Source: Methanobacteriota archaeon
Lineage (GTDB): Archaea; Thermoplasmatota; Poseidoniia; Poseidoniales; Poseidoniaceae
Assembly (NCBI GenBank): GCA_018662715.1
Contig: JABJFP010000185.1
Span: 1-8,547, forward strand
Reading direction: 5' to 3'
Length of the DNA: 8,547 nt
Part shown: positions 1 to 5,821 of the stretch, piece after piece
How the letters are laid out: every line of letters starts with the position of its first letter
Position numbering within the stretch: position 1 is the first letter of the stretch
Notes under the pieces: model-generated
Told to the model about the DNA's origin: nothing
Databases searched by the model: none
The model's input: the letters and a program-made list of their open reading frames with translations, nothing else
Position numbers and translations under genes: made by a program

Positions 1-2
1 AT

Positions 3-146
3 GAAACTGTGGGATTCCTCGTTCCAAGAGCGTTCTCGCCAGTGGGTGGGACGCAGTATGGAGTGCTATTCTTCCCTCATCGCCCATGTAAATCCCAGAT
101 GATACCCGTTCATGAAGGATTCCTCCGTCACAGTTTACGAATATAA
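3..146 (+). CDS. Possible 3' end of an unidentified gene entering from the left
   Basis: A plus-strand frame is open from the left edge and stops at TAA 144-146, giving about 47 residues with stretches such as VGFLVPRAFSPVGG and FFPHRPCKSQMIPVHEG. Its stop coincides with the drop from about half GC to strongly AT-rich sequence near position 137. By my count GC is highest at first codon positions, as in the real genes here. I do not recognise the protein. The call is weak because two other readings are also open: a plus frame from position 1 ending at TGA 100-102, and a minus-strand frame with an ATG at 85-87 that runs off the left edge. Codon-position composition cannot separate this frame from the minus one, because their first positions coincide. 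Confidence 0.27.
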   Translation, partial: ETVGFLVPRAFSPVGGTQYGVLFFPHRPCKSQMIPVHEGFLRHSLRI

Positions 147-435
147 TAGAAATTTTCAATTGGAAATCAGTGTTATAATTTCGGATTTCGTATTGAAAAG
201 AAGTACAATGAGGAAAGAAAAGTTCCAGAAATTCATCTGCGCCATCGAGATGATCTCATAATGTTAGATTCAATATGAAAACGAATCCTTTTTGATTTTT
301 AGACTCGTGGGATTTTAATTGAAAAGACGCGCGTTATGCGACATATAAAATTGAATTAAATTCTATATTTCAATTGGTTGAATGTAGTATTATGCGACAA
401 ATGCAATTGGAAATGATATTTTTTTCGGGGAAGAG
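147..435. other. AT-rich intergenic spacer with short repeats
   Basis: This stretch is far more AT-rich than anything else in the window and carries no convincing gene. It contains repeated short elements: CAATTGGAAAT at 157-167 and again at 404-414, TTTCAATTGG at 154-163 and 368-377, ATTGAAAAGA at 192-201 and 318-327, and an imperfect 20-bp direct repeat starting at 334 and 390. CAATTG is self-complementary, so these could be bound by a dimeric protein. A second TATA-like run, ATATAAAA, lies at 343-350. It is most likely a control region for the gene at 499, possibly a divergent one. A replication or segregation site is an alternative I cannot test. Confidence 0.5.
334..409 (+). repeat. Imperfect 20-bp direct repeat pair
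   Basis: TTATGCGACATATAAAATTG at 334-353 recurs as TTATGCGACAAATGCAATTG at 390-409. They match at 17 of 20 positions, with the first ten bases identical, and start 56 bp apart. Both copies end in AATTG, which links them to the CAATTGG family nearby. The downstream copy lies 27 bp before the TATA box at 436-442, a place where an archaeal activator or repressor could bind. Confidence 0.5.
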
Positions 436-442
436 TATAATA
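436..442 (+). promoter_or_regulatory. TATA box for the PRC-barrel gene
   Basis: TATAATA at 436-442 is the best archaeal TATA-like element in the spacer. Transcription normally starts about 25 bp downstream, here around 464-466. That lies after the first in-frame ATG (460) and supports translation from the ATG at 499. Confidence 0.5.
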
Positions 443-498
443 GGCGTCGGGACTGAGCAATGGGTAAGCCGAACAAAATCGGCATGGAGATGGGAAAC

Positions 499-1083
499 AT
501 GAGAAATACAGAATTTGACATTCAGGAGTTACTCCAACGGGATGTCTATGTGAACGAAAAGAAAGTAGGTACGATCGTCGGTGAGCGTCACCACCCGAAT
601 GAAGCACGAGTTCAATCGATGCGCATTCAAGTGGCACCAGAAGTCGCAGACGAATACATGCGAAAGCCAGCCGAACTTGCACCGCTACCAAAAGAACTGG
701 TCCACAGCATTCGTGGCGATGGTACAGTGAAGCTCTCTAAGTCAATGCGAGAATTACAACGCCGATGGAGAAACACGGTTCGAATTGATGAGAAACTTTA
801 CGCACCTGACGAGATGTTGGATCGTGCCGTATTGGACAACCAAGGAGAAGAAATCGGTGTTATCACCCGACTCTTCCGAGTAAAGCGCACGTACAAAGGC
901 GTCATTGTCACGACAAGAATGCGTATCCAAAAGGAATTCGGCGTTGAATCCGAAATCCGCATTCCAATCACAGCATTGGCACGAACACGAGAACGTCTGG
1001 ACGAAGTCGTTCTTTCTCGAACCTTTGAGAAAGTGCTTCAGTTGCCGTCCTTTGCTGCCATCAACTCGATGGAAGAAGAGTGA
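499..1083 (+). CDS. Protein with two PRC-barrel-like domains, function unknown
   Basis: A predicted soluble protein of 194 residues with no signal peptide or membrane segment. It seems to be two copies of a PRC-barrel-like beta fold. The first half (about residues 13-80) has RDVYVNEKKVGTIVGE followed by a strand-rich stretch. The second (about 102-183) has DRAVLDNQGEEIGVITRLF followed by KGVIV and a basic strand region. A charged linker (about 80-100) joins them. PRC barrels occur in RimM, photosynthetic reaction centres and many small archaeal proteins, usually as protein- or RNA-contacting modules; the substrate here is unknown. The frame is open back to ATG 460, but GGAG at 486-489 sits nine bases before ATG 499 and the TATA box predicts a transcript start after 460, so 499 is preferred. 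It lies alone upstream of the tRNA gene. Confidence 0.75.
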   Translation: MRNTEFDIQELLQRDVYVNEKKVGTIVGERHHPNEARVQSMRIQVAPEVADEYMRKPAELAPLPKELVHSIRGDGTVKLSKSMRELQRRWRNTVRIDEKLYAPDEMLDRAVLDNQGEEIGVITRLFRVKRTYKGVIVTTRMRIQKEFGVESEIRIPITALARTRERLDEVVLSRTFEKVLQLPSFAAINSMEEE

Positions 1084-1123
1084 AAGCACAATAATCTTGG
1101 ATTGAAGCCGGTTGAATCTTCAG

Positions 1124-1141
1124 CCGTCATGCTTATGACGG
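1124..1141 (+). other. Perfect 7-bp hairpin before the tRNA gene
   Basis: CCGTCAT (1124-1130) and ATGACGG (1135-1141) are perfect inverted repeats around a GCTT loop. A weaker 5-bp stem, TGAAG (1103-1107) with CTTCA (1118-1122), lies just before it. No T-run follows, so it does not look like an intrinsic terminator. It could be a processing or 3'-end structure of the preceding mRNA, or an operator-like palindrome near the tRNA promoter, since it ends 26 bases before the tRNA. Confidence 0.45.
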
Positions 1142-1167
1142 GGGGTCCGGTCGGCGGGTTTACCATT

Positions 1168-1244
1168 GCGCGGGTGGCTTAGTCGGTTAGAGCACCCGGC
1201 TGATAACCGGGAGGTCGCAGGTTCAAGTCCTGCCTCGCGCACCA
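1168..1244 (+). tRNA. tRNA-Ile (GAU anticodon), CCA encoded
   Basis: The sequence folds as a complete cloverleaf. The acceptor stem is GCGCGGG (1168-1174) with CTCGCGC (1234-1240), seven pairs including one G-U. The D arm lies at 1177-1193. The anticodon stem CCCGG/CCGGG encloses loop CTGATAA, with anticodon GAT at 1202-1204. A five-base variable region is followed by T stem GCAGG/CCTGC around TTCAAGT. The discriminator is A1241, and CCA follows at 1242-1244 in the DNA. The anticodon reads AUC and AUU isoleucine codons. There is no intron. No clear TATA box is visible at the usual distance upstream. Confidence 0.97.
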
Positions 1245-1328
1245 TCACCTCTTCAGGAGTTATTTCGATTCTTTCGCCCTCGCAAAGAACATGAAGGGTC
1301 AGCGTACAGGACGACTTGAGGGGAACAC

Positions 1329-2276
1329 ATGGTCGTCGTATCCGGCAGTAATTCTGGCCCGCTTGCGAGCCAACTCGCTGAATCCCTTGGGTGGGAGCAT
1401 CACGTTTTGGAAACACGACGATTCCCAGATACTGAAGGGTACACTCGCATCCCCACTGAAACGATTGAAGCAGTCCGTAACGGACCCGTCGTATTGGTAT
1501 CAAATACCTTCCCGGATTCTGGAATTGTTGAGACATTGCTCATGCTTGAGTCCCTAAACGATGTACGTCGGGGCGAATTGCATAATTTACGAGAAATCGG
1601 CCCTCAGACCCTACCTGACGTAGGAAAAGGCATTATTTTGGCAATTCCATATTTTGGCTATTCTCGCCAAGATAAACGCTTCAAACCTGGCGAAGCGATT
1701 TCAGCTCGGGCCATTGCCCACCTACTTGCTACAAAGTGTGATGGAATGGTTGTCTTGGACATACATGCGCCGGAAGTACTGCAAGACCTCTCCGTGCCGA
1801 TCTCATTCACATCAGCAATGCCAGAACTTTCTGAGCGTTTGCAAGGAACAGTAGCTCCGGACTTCATTCTCTCACCCGATAAAGGCGCAATAGACAGAGC
1901 AAGTCAAGTGGCCTCATTGATTGGGTGTGAATTTTCTTATCTTGAGAAAACAAGAATTGATGCACACACCATCGTCCATAAGGCAAAAGACCTCGATGTT
2001 GCAGGAAAGAAGGTCGCTATTGTGGACGATATGATTGCCACTGGCGGCACTATTTGCCGCGCTGCAGAAGCCTTGCGAAATCAAGGAGCCACCCAAGTTC
2101 ACGCAGCATGTTCTCACGGATTGTTCACCGGCGGGGCAATCGCGCGACTCTTGAGATACGTCGACGGAGTTCATGCGACAGGCTCCTTATCCAATGCCGT
2201 GGACTCGATTCCGGGTGGCCCGGCCTTGTCTCGGGGCGTCAAAGAAATACTTGACGAATTGGGCCTCAAAGCATAA
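1329..2276 (+). CDS. prs: Ribose-phosphate pyrophosphokinase (PRPP synthetase)
   Basis: Transfers pyrophosphate from ATP to ribose 5-phosphate to make PRPP, the cytoplasmic precursor for purines, pyrimidines, histidine, tryptophan and NAD. The 315-residue product shows the family landmarks in order: RRFPDTEGYTRI (30-41), PYFGYSRQDKRFKPGE (107-122), LDIHAP (143-148), SPDKGA (182-187), and the PRPP-binding loop VDDMIATGGTI (232-242). The usual SPDxGG is SPDKGA here. It is longer than the roughly 285 residues typical of archaeal enzymes. Part of the excess is a charged insert at about residues 77-101, just before the PYFGYSRQD motif. The start ATG is preceded by GAGGGG at 1318-1323 with five bases between. 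It lies 84 bases after the tRNA and may be read with it or from its own unseen promoter. Confidence 0.95.
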   Translation: MVVVSGSNSGPLASQLAESLGWEHHVLETRRFPDTEGYTRIPTETIEAVRNGPVVLVSNTFPDSGIVETLLMLESLNDVRRGELHNLREIGPQTLPDVGKGIILAIPYFGYSRQDKRFKPGEAISARAIAHLLATKCDGMVVLDIHAPEVLQDLSVPISFTSAMPELSERLQGTVAPDFILSPDKGAIDRASQVASLIGCEFSYLEKTRIDAHTIVHKAKDLDVAGKKVAIVDDMIATGGTICRAAEALRNQGATQVHAACSHGLFTGGAIARLLRYVDGVHATGSLSNAVDSIPGGPALSRGVKEILDELGLKA

Positions 2277-2347
2277 GAAAACAAAGGACTGCTCGCTGTT
2301 CCTCTCTATATTTCATCAATTCTAAAGCCTGAGTTGTCTCCGTTGCG

Positions 2348-2354
2348 TTTATAT
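2348..2354 (+). promoter_or_regulatory. TATA box of the ribosomal operon
   Basis: TTTATAT at 2348-2354 lies in the 129-base gap after prs. A start about 25 bases downstream (around 2375-2380) would leave a leader of about 27-30 bases containing AAGGAG (2392-2397) before the L7Ae ATG. Confidence 0.5.
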
Positions 2355-2405
2355 CCGCGTGGTTCTGCGCATGGTTGCCCTTAACATGAGGAAGGAGAGA
2401 TTCCA

Positions 2406-2777
2406 ATGAGTGTACACGTAGCATTTGAAACCCCAGAAGACGTTGCTGACAAGATTTACGAGATGATCCAATCGAACACGAATGGACGCCTCAAGAAAGG
2501 CAGTAACGAGGTCACGAAAGCCGCAGAGCGAGGTACCGCTCAATTCATCATTCTTGCAGAAGATGTGAACCCTCCAGAATTGTTGGCTCACCTTCCATTG
2601 ATTTGTGAAGAAAAGGGAATCCCGTACGGATACGTCCCAAGCCAAGAATTCTTGGCTAAGGAAGCCGGACTTGCTAACGGTGTCAAAGCTGCTTCCATCG
2701 CAGTCATGGAAATCAACAAAGGCGCTCAAGAAAAATTCAATGAAGTTGTAGAACTCATCAAAGGCCTCAAGGCTTGA
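2406..2777 (+). CDS. rpl7ae: Ribosomal protein L7Ae
   Basis: Kink-turn RNA-binding protein. In archaea it serves in the large ribosomal subunit and also as a core part of C/D and H/ACA guide RNPs and of RNase P. The 123-residue length is normal for the family. The signature RNA-contacting stretch LKKGSNEVTKAAERG lies near residues 29-43. AEDVNPPELLAHLP and the CEEKGIPYGYVPS segment follow, both typical of archaeal L7Ae. The start is well supported by GGAG at 2394-2397, eight bases before ATG. It is the first gene of the operon that continues with S28e, L24e, Ndk and IF2. L7Ae can bind kink-turns in its own leader in some archaea, but no convincing kink-turn is visible in this leader. Confidence 0.97.
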   Translation: MSVHVAFETPEDVADKIYEMIQSNTNGRLKKGSNEVTKAAERGTAQFIILAEDVNPPELLAHLPLICEEKGIPYGYVPSQEFLAKEAGLANGVKAASIAVMEINKGAQEKFNEVVELIKGLKA

Positions 2778-2799
2778 GATATAATCGGAGATGAAGATT

Positions 2800-3024
2800 A
2801 TGAGTGAAGAACTCGGTGGATGGCCAGCAGAAGTGGTCGAAATTGTAGGTCGAACCGGAATGACCGGAGAAGCCACCCAAGTCAAGGTGCGTGTTAACGA
2901 CGCACCCAACCCAAGAGATGTGGGACGTATCATCAGCCGCAACGTGGTAGGACCTGTGCGAGTCGGTGACATTCTCATGCTCAAGGACACGGGACGAGAG
3001 GCCCGAAAGCTGAACGCACGGTGA
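2800..3024 (+). CDS. rps28e: Ribosomal protein S28e
   Basis: Small-subunit ribosomal protein found in archaea and eukaryotes, located near the mRNA exit region. The 74-residue product has the family features: PAEVVEIVGRTGMTGEATQV near the start, then GRIISRNVVGPVRVGD, and an acidic/basic C-terminal tail with the conserved ending LKDTGREARKL. Length is close to the usual 70. An earlier in-frame ATG at 2791 abuts the GGAG at 2787-2790 with no spacing. The ATG at 2800 has the normal nine-base spacing and is therefore chosen. It begins 22 bases after L7Ae stops and ends six bases before L24e, so the three ribosomal genes are clearly one transcript. Confidence 0.95.
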   Translation: MSEELGGWPAEVVEIVGRTGMTGEATQVKVRVNDAPNPRDVGRIISRNVVGPVRVGDILMLKDTGREARKLNAR

Positions 3025-3030
3025 TGAACA

Positions 3031-3222
3031 ATGCCAGAACGAAGAATTTGCAGTTTTTCCGGAGAGGAAATCGAACCCGGAACCGGCATGATGTTTGTAC
3101 GCAAGGATGGAAGCATCCTTTGGTTCAAGAGCAGCAAAGCTCGCAAGAACCAACTCCAACTCAAGCGTAACTCTCGCAAAGTGAAGTGGACCCGCCATTA
3201 CGTCAAAGGCGGAATCCAGTGA
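3031..3222 (+). CDS. rpl24e: Ribosomal protein L24e, zinc-ligand-depleted form
   Basis: Large-subunit ribosomal protein of archaea and eukaryotes. The 63-residue product carries the core GEEIEPGTGMMFVRKDGS (11-28), the SSK element and the basic tail KRNSRKVKWTRHY that contacts rRNA. The family normally holds a zinc ion with four cysteines in the pattern CxxC...FCSSKC. Here only C7 remains. The second position is S10 (CSFSG), the third is K33 (WFKSSK) and the fourth A37 (SSKA), so zinc binding is very unlikely. The rest of the fold signature is intact, so this looks like a working zinc-free version, not a decayed gene. GGTGA at 3020-3024, overlapping the S28e stop, serves as ribosome binding site six bases before ATG. 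Confidence 0.95.
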   Translation: MPERRICSFSGEEIEPGTGMMFVRKDGSILWFKSSKARKNQLQLKRNSRKVKWTRHYVKGGIQ

Positions 3223-3295
3223 ACCCCTATCGGGACCACAACTTCTCACTTGCCCCACAGCAACGCCCTTAAACAGGTCACTTTTGGGTAGGTTT

Positions 3296-3300
3296 GGTGA
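3296..3300 (+). promoter_or_regulatory. Ribosome binding site fixing the ndk start
   Basis: GGTGA lies five bases before ATG 3306. In-frame TTG 3294 and GTG 3297 overlap this site and are therefore unlikely starts. Confidence 0.6.
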
Positions 3301-3305
3301 ACACC

Positions 3306-3752
3306 ATGCAAACTACCTATGTGATGATTAAACCCGACGGCGTACAACGTGGACTTGTCGGAGAAATACTTGGACGATTCGAACGAAAAGGACTGAAACT
3401 TGTCGGTATGAAATCGATGGTCCCAACCGAAGAAATCGCTCGAACTCATTACGATGTTCACAAGGAACGCCCGTTTTTCCCAGGACTCATTAAATTTGTC
3501 ACATCAGGACCTGTCGTTTGTATGGCATGGCAAGGTAAAGATGCAATTTCGGTCGCTCGTAAACTGATCGGAGCAACCAACGGACGTGAAGCAGACCCTG
3601 GAACTATTCGGGGAGATTTCGGAATGGACATGGGTTACAACATGATCCACGGCTCCGATGCACCAGAAACTGCAGAGTTTGAACTTGGACTTTGGTTCCC
3701 CGAAGGACTCATGGAATGGAACAATACCATGGGCACCTGGGTATACGAGTGA
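3306..3752 (+). CDS. ndk: Nucleoside diphosphate kinase
   Basis: Moves the gamma-phosphate between nucleoside triphosphates and diphosphates through a phosphohistidine, balancing NTP and dNTP pools, including GTP for translation. The product is 148 residues, the standard length. It shows MIKPDG (7-12) with the nucleotide-contacting lysine, ADPGTIRGDF (96-105), and the active-site motif NMIHGSD (112-118) with catalytic H115. The C-terminal segment with two tryptophans is also typical. ATG 3306 with its GGTGA is preferred over TTG 3294 and GTG 3297. It is placed between the ribosomal genes and infB, as in many Euryarchaeota. A weak TTAAA (3270-3274) in the 83-base gap before it might give an internal promoter. 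Confidence 0.97.
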   Translation: MQTTYVMIKPDGVQRGLVGEILGRFERKGLKLVGMKSMVPTEEIARTHYDVHKERPFFPGLIKFVTSGPVVCMAWQGKDAISVARKLIGATNGREADPGTIRGDFGMDMGYNMIHGSDAPETAEFELGLWFPEGLMEWNNTMGTWVYE

Positions 3753-3773
3753 ACTCTCCCTCAATTGAGAGGC

Positions 3774-3778
3774 GGTGA
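3774..3778 (+). promoter_or_regulatory. Ribosome binding site fixing the infB start
   Basis: GGTGA lies five bases before ATG 3784; a GTG at 3775 in the same frame is part of this site. The self-complementary CTCAATTGAG (3760-3769) lies just upstream. CTCTC (3754-3758) can pair with GAGAG (3767-3771), so the 5' flank of the site could fold. Confidence 0.55.
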
Positions 3779-3783
3779 AACCG

Positions 3784-5718
3784 ATGTCTGACGCAGAAGA
3801 ACCTGTGGAACATTCGGTGGAGACTGAAGACGAACCTGTTCGAGGACACAATCGCCAACCCATTGTATCCGTTCTTGGCCATGTAGACCACGGCAAAACC
3901 AGCGTATTGGACATGGTTCGGTCCGTTGGAAGCGAACGTCAAGCAAGCGTCATGGACCGAGAAGCCGGTGGCATCACCCAACACATCGGGGCCACAGAAG
4001 TTCCAGCAGATGTGCTCAATGAAACGTGTGCTGCGATGTTAGGTGGAAAGGCATTCAAATCACCGGGATTACTGTTTATTGACACCCCTGGCCACCACTC
4101 CTTTGCTTCACTACGCAACCGTGGGGGTTCGGTCTCGGACATTGCCGTCTTGGTGGTCGACATCATGGAAGGCCTCCAACCTCAAACCATTGAGTCGCTC
4201 AACATTCTGAAAGAAACCCGCACACCGTTCGTCATTGCAGGAAACAAAGTTGACCGATTGCACGGATGGCGAACAGAGCATGGGCGCTCGTTCATCGAAT
4301 CTTTTAGCGCACAGCGAGAAGACGTGCGAGCACTTTTTGAAGACCGATACTGGAAAATTGTTGGACAATTTTCAGAGCATGGCTTCAATCTTGAACGCTA
4401 TGATAAGATCAGTGACTTCCGCCAAAATGTTGCTCTCGTACCTATGTCAGCAAAGGATGGCGAAGGTCTTCAAGACCTTCTTGCCGTGACCGTCGGACTA
4501 GCTGAACGGTTCCTAGAAGACAGATTAACCGACACCTTGGGCTCCGCTCAAGGCACAGTCTTGGAAATGCGTGATGAAGTTGGCATGGGGAAAACCATCG
4601 ATGTTATTCTCTACCGAGGGCAACTCAAAATTGGTGATTCAATCATGCTAGCTGGCATTGATGGTGCATTCACGACGCACATCAAGGGGCTAAAGCGTCC
4701 ACAAGGGATGGCAGAAATGCGAGATGCTGGAAAGCGGTGGATGAATTTTGATTCCGTCGATGCGGCATGTGGAGTGAAAATAGTTGCTCCGAAACTTGAA
4801 TCTACCATTGCGGGAACCACATTGCATCTTGCAAATACCCCCGAAGAACGCGCCGTAGCTGAAGAAGCGATACGTGGCGAATGGAGAAGTATCTTTGATG
4901 CTATGCCGGTTATGTGTTCATCGTGTCATGAGATCTTTGCTCGTAAATCATTTCCCGAACATACGTCTGCTGGAGAATGCCACGGAGCAGAGGAAGAGCG
5001 AAGTGGAGTTGTCATCAAGGCAGACACCGTTGGAGGTCTTGAAGCGTTGGCTTTTGAACTTCATCAGCGAAACATACCAGTCCGACAGGCAACGGTTGGA
5101 CCTGTAAACAAGAAGGATATTCTCATGGCTAAATCCGCCAACGACCCGCTTCAAAAAGTCATTCTCGGTTTTTCTACCAAAGCCAACAGCGAGGTTTCTC
5201 AGCAATTGGACCAAGAGGATTCCGAAGTAAAATTCATTGCTGGCCCCATCATTTATCACATTCTTGATGCGTTTGAAGCCTGGGTTGAAGACACCAAAAA
5301 GGCCATCGAGGAAGAGCAACGTGAAACCCTCGTATACCCCGGGCGTGTCTTGTACCTCAAGGACCACACATTCAGAGCCAAAGGTCCTGCCATTGTTGGA
5401 ATGCGTGTTCTTGGTGGACGCGTCCACCTTGGGCAACGCCTCATCAAATTAGACGGCACACCTGTTGGCCAAATCAAGAGCCTCAGGACACGAGCATCTG
5501 AAGATGTCAAAGAAGCGATGCAAGGCGATGAAGTCGCAATAGCCATTCAAGGTCCGACCGTTGGGCGACATATCGAAGAGTTAGATGAGTTCTATGTTGA
5601 TGTCCCAGAGCGTCATGTCAAACGACTAAAGAAAGCCGACTTGACTCCAATCGAAGAAGAAATCCTTGATGAAATCGTTAGTCTGCACCGTAAAGACAAC
5701 CATTTTTGGGGCCGCTGA
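3784..5718 (+). CDS. infB: Translation initiation factor IF2 (aIF5B type)
   Basis: GTPase that promotes ribosomal subunit joining with initiator tRNA in place. The 644-residue product has the archaeal/eukaryotic layout. After a short acidic N-terminus comes the G domain: GHVDHGKT (32-39), GGITQHIG (62-69), DTPGHHSF (100-107), NKVD (154-157), SAK (222-224). The third motif differs from the common DTPGHEAF. A beta-barrel domain II follows (about 240-350). Domain III starts near 407 (SGVVIKADTVGGLEAL). Domain IV ends in the characteristic FWG (641-643). Between II and III (378-400) lies C-x2-C-x11-H-x5-C, followed directly by another H, absent from archaeal homologues I remember. There is no intein. 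It ends the operon that begins with rpl7ae. Confidence 0.97.
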   Translation: MSDAEEPVEHSVETEDEPVRGHNRQPIVSVLGHVDHGKTSVLDMVRSVGSERQASVMDREAGGITQHIGATEVPADVLNETCAAMLGGKAFKSPGLLFIDTPGHHSFASLRNRGGSVSDIAVLVVDIMEGLQPQTIESLNILKETRTPFVIAGNKVDRLHGWRTEHGRSFIESFSAQREDVRALFEDRYWKIVGQFSEHGFNLERYDKISDFRQNVALVPMSAKDGEGLQDLLAVTVGLAERFLEDRLTDTLGSAQGTVLEMRDEVGMGKTIDVILYRGQLKIGDSIMLAGIDGAFTTHIKGLKRPQGMAEMRDAGKRWMNFDSVDAACGVKIVAPKLESTIAGTTLHLANTPEERAVAEEAIRGEWRSIFDAMPVMCSSCHEIFARKSFPEHTSAGECHGAEEERSGVVIKADTVGGLEALAFELHQRNIPVRQATVGPVNKKDILMAKSANDPLQKVILGFSTKANSEVSQQLDQEDSEVKFIAGPIIYHILDAFEAWVEDTKKAIEEEQRETLVYPGRVLYLKDHTFRAKGPAIVGMRVLGGRVHLGQRLIKLDGTPVGQIKSLRTRASEDVKEAMQGDEVAIAIQGPTVGRHIEELDEFYVDVPERHVKRLKKADLTPIEEEILDEIVSLHRKDNHFWGR

Positions 5719-5724
5719 ATCTGC

Positions 5725-5754
5725 TTTTTGTGTGAATCACCAGTGAGCATTTTT
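5725..5754 (+). terminator. Oligo-T tracts ending the ribosomal operon
   Basis: Five T residues at 5725-5729 and five more at 5750-5754 lie between the IF2 stop and the next promoter. Archaeal RNA polymerase typically terminates at such T-runs. The position at the operon end supports the call; the runs are short. Confidence 0.4.
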
Positions 5755-5777
5755 GAAGAAGAGAGCGCACACATTCA

Positions 5778-5782
5778 TATAA
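5778..5782 (+). promoter_or_regulatory. TATA box of the moxR gene
   Basis: TATAA within CATATAAG lies about 25 bases before an expected transcript start near 5805. The resulting leader of roughly 17 bases contains GGAGGT and ends at ATG 5822. This excludes the earlier in-frame ATG at 5786, which would lie before the transcript. Confidence 0.6.
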
Positions 5783-5809
5783 GAAATGAAAAAGTCTAGA
5801 ATTATCACT

Positions 5810-5815
5810 GGAGGT
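5810..5815 (+). promoter_or_regulatory. Strong ribosome binding site for moxR
   Basis: GGAGGT lies six bases before ATG 5822, an ideal spacing that decides this start over ATG 5786. Confidence 0.75.
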
Positions 5816-5821
5816 ATCCTA

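Noticed and set aside
1..87. Minus-strand frame with ATG at 85-87 running off the left edge (begins MGDEGRIALHTASHPL)
   Set aside because: It has no clear ribosome binding site. Another minus ATG at 111-113 with a good GGAGG upstream gives only 15 codons. The plus frame ending at 146 matches the composition boundary better, though the minus reading is not excluded.
4..136. Inverted repeat AAACTGTG (4-11) and CACAGTTT (129-136)
   Set aside because: Eight bases over more than 100 bp is within chance, and the repeat has no link to other structure.
343..350. Second TATA-like run ATATAAAA in the left spacer
   Set aside because: It lies too far from the gene at 499 and no small gene follows at the right distance. 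In such AT-rich DNA it is expected by chance.
2371..2405. Possible kink-turn in the L7Ae leader for autoregulation
   Set aside because: ATGAGGAAGGAGAG resembles part of a box C motif, but no partner strand with the GA pairs and a stem could be found.
2349..3179. Long minus-strand open frame (276 codons) across the ribosomal genes
   Set aside because: It is antisense to three unmistakable ribosomal protein genes, and its product has low-complexity Ser/Arg/Leu composition typical of a shadow frame.
3784..5718. Possible intein in IF2, as in some archaea
   Set aside because: The G-motifs are uninterrupted and no extra large block is present. The only insert is the short Cys/His segment.
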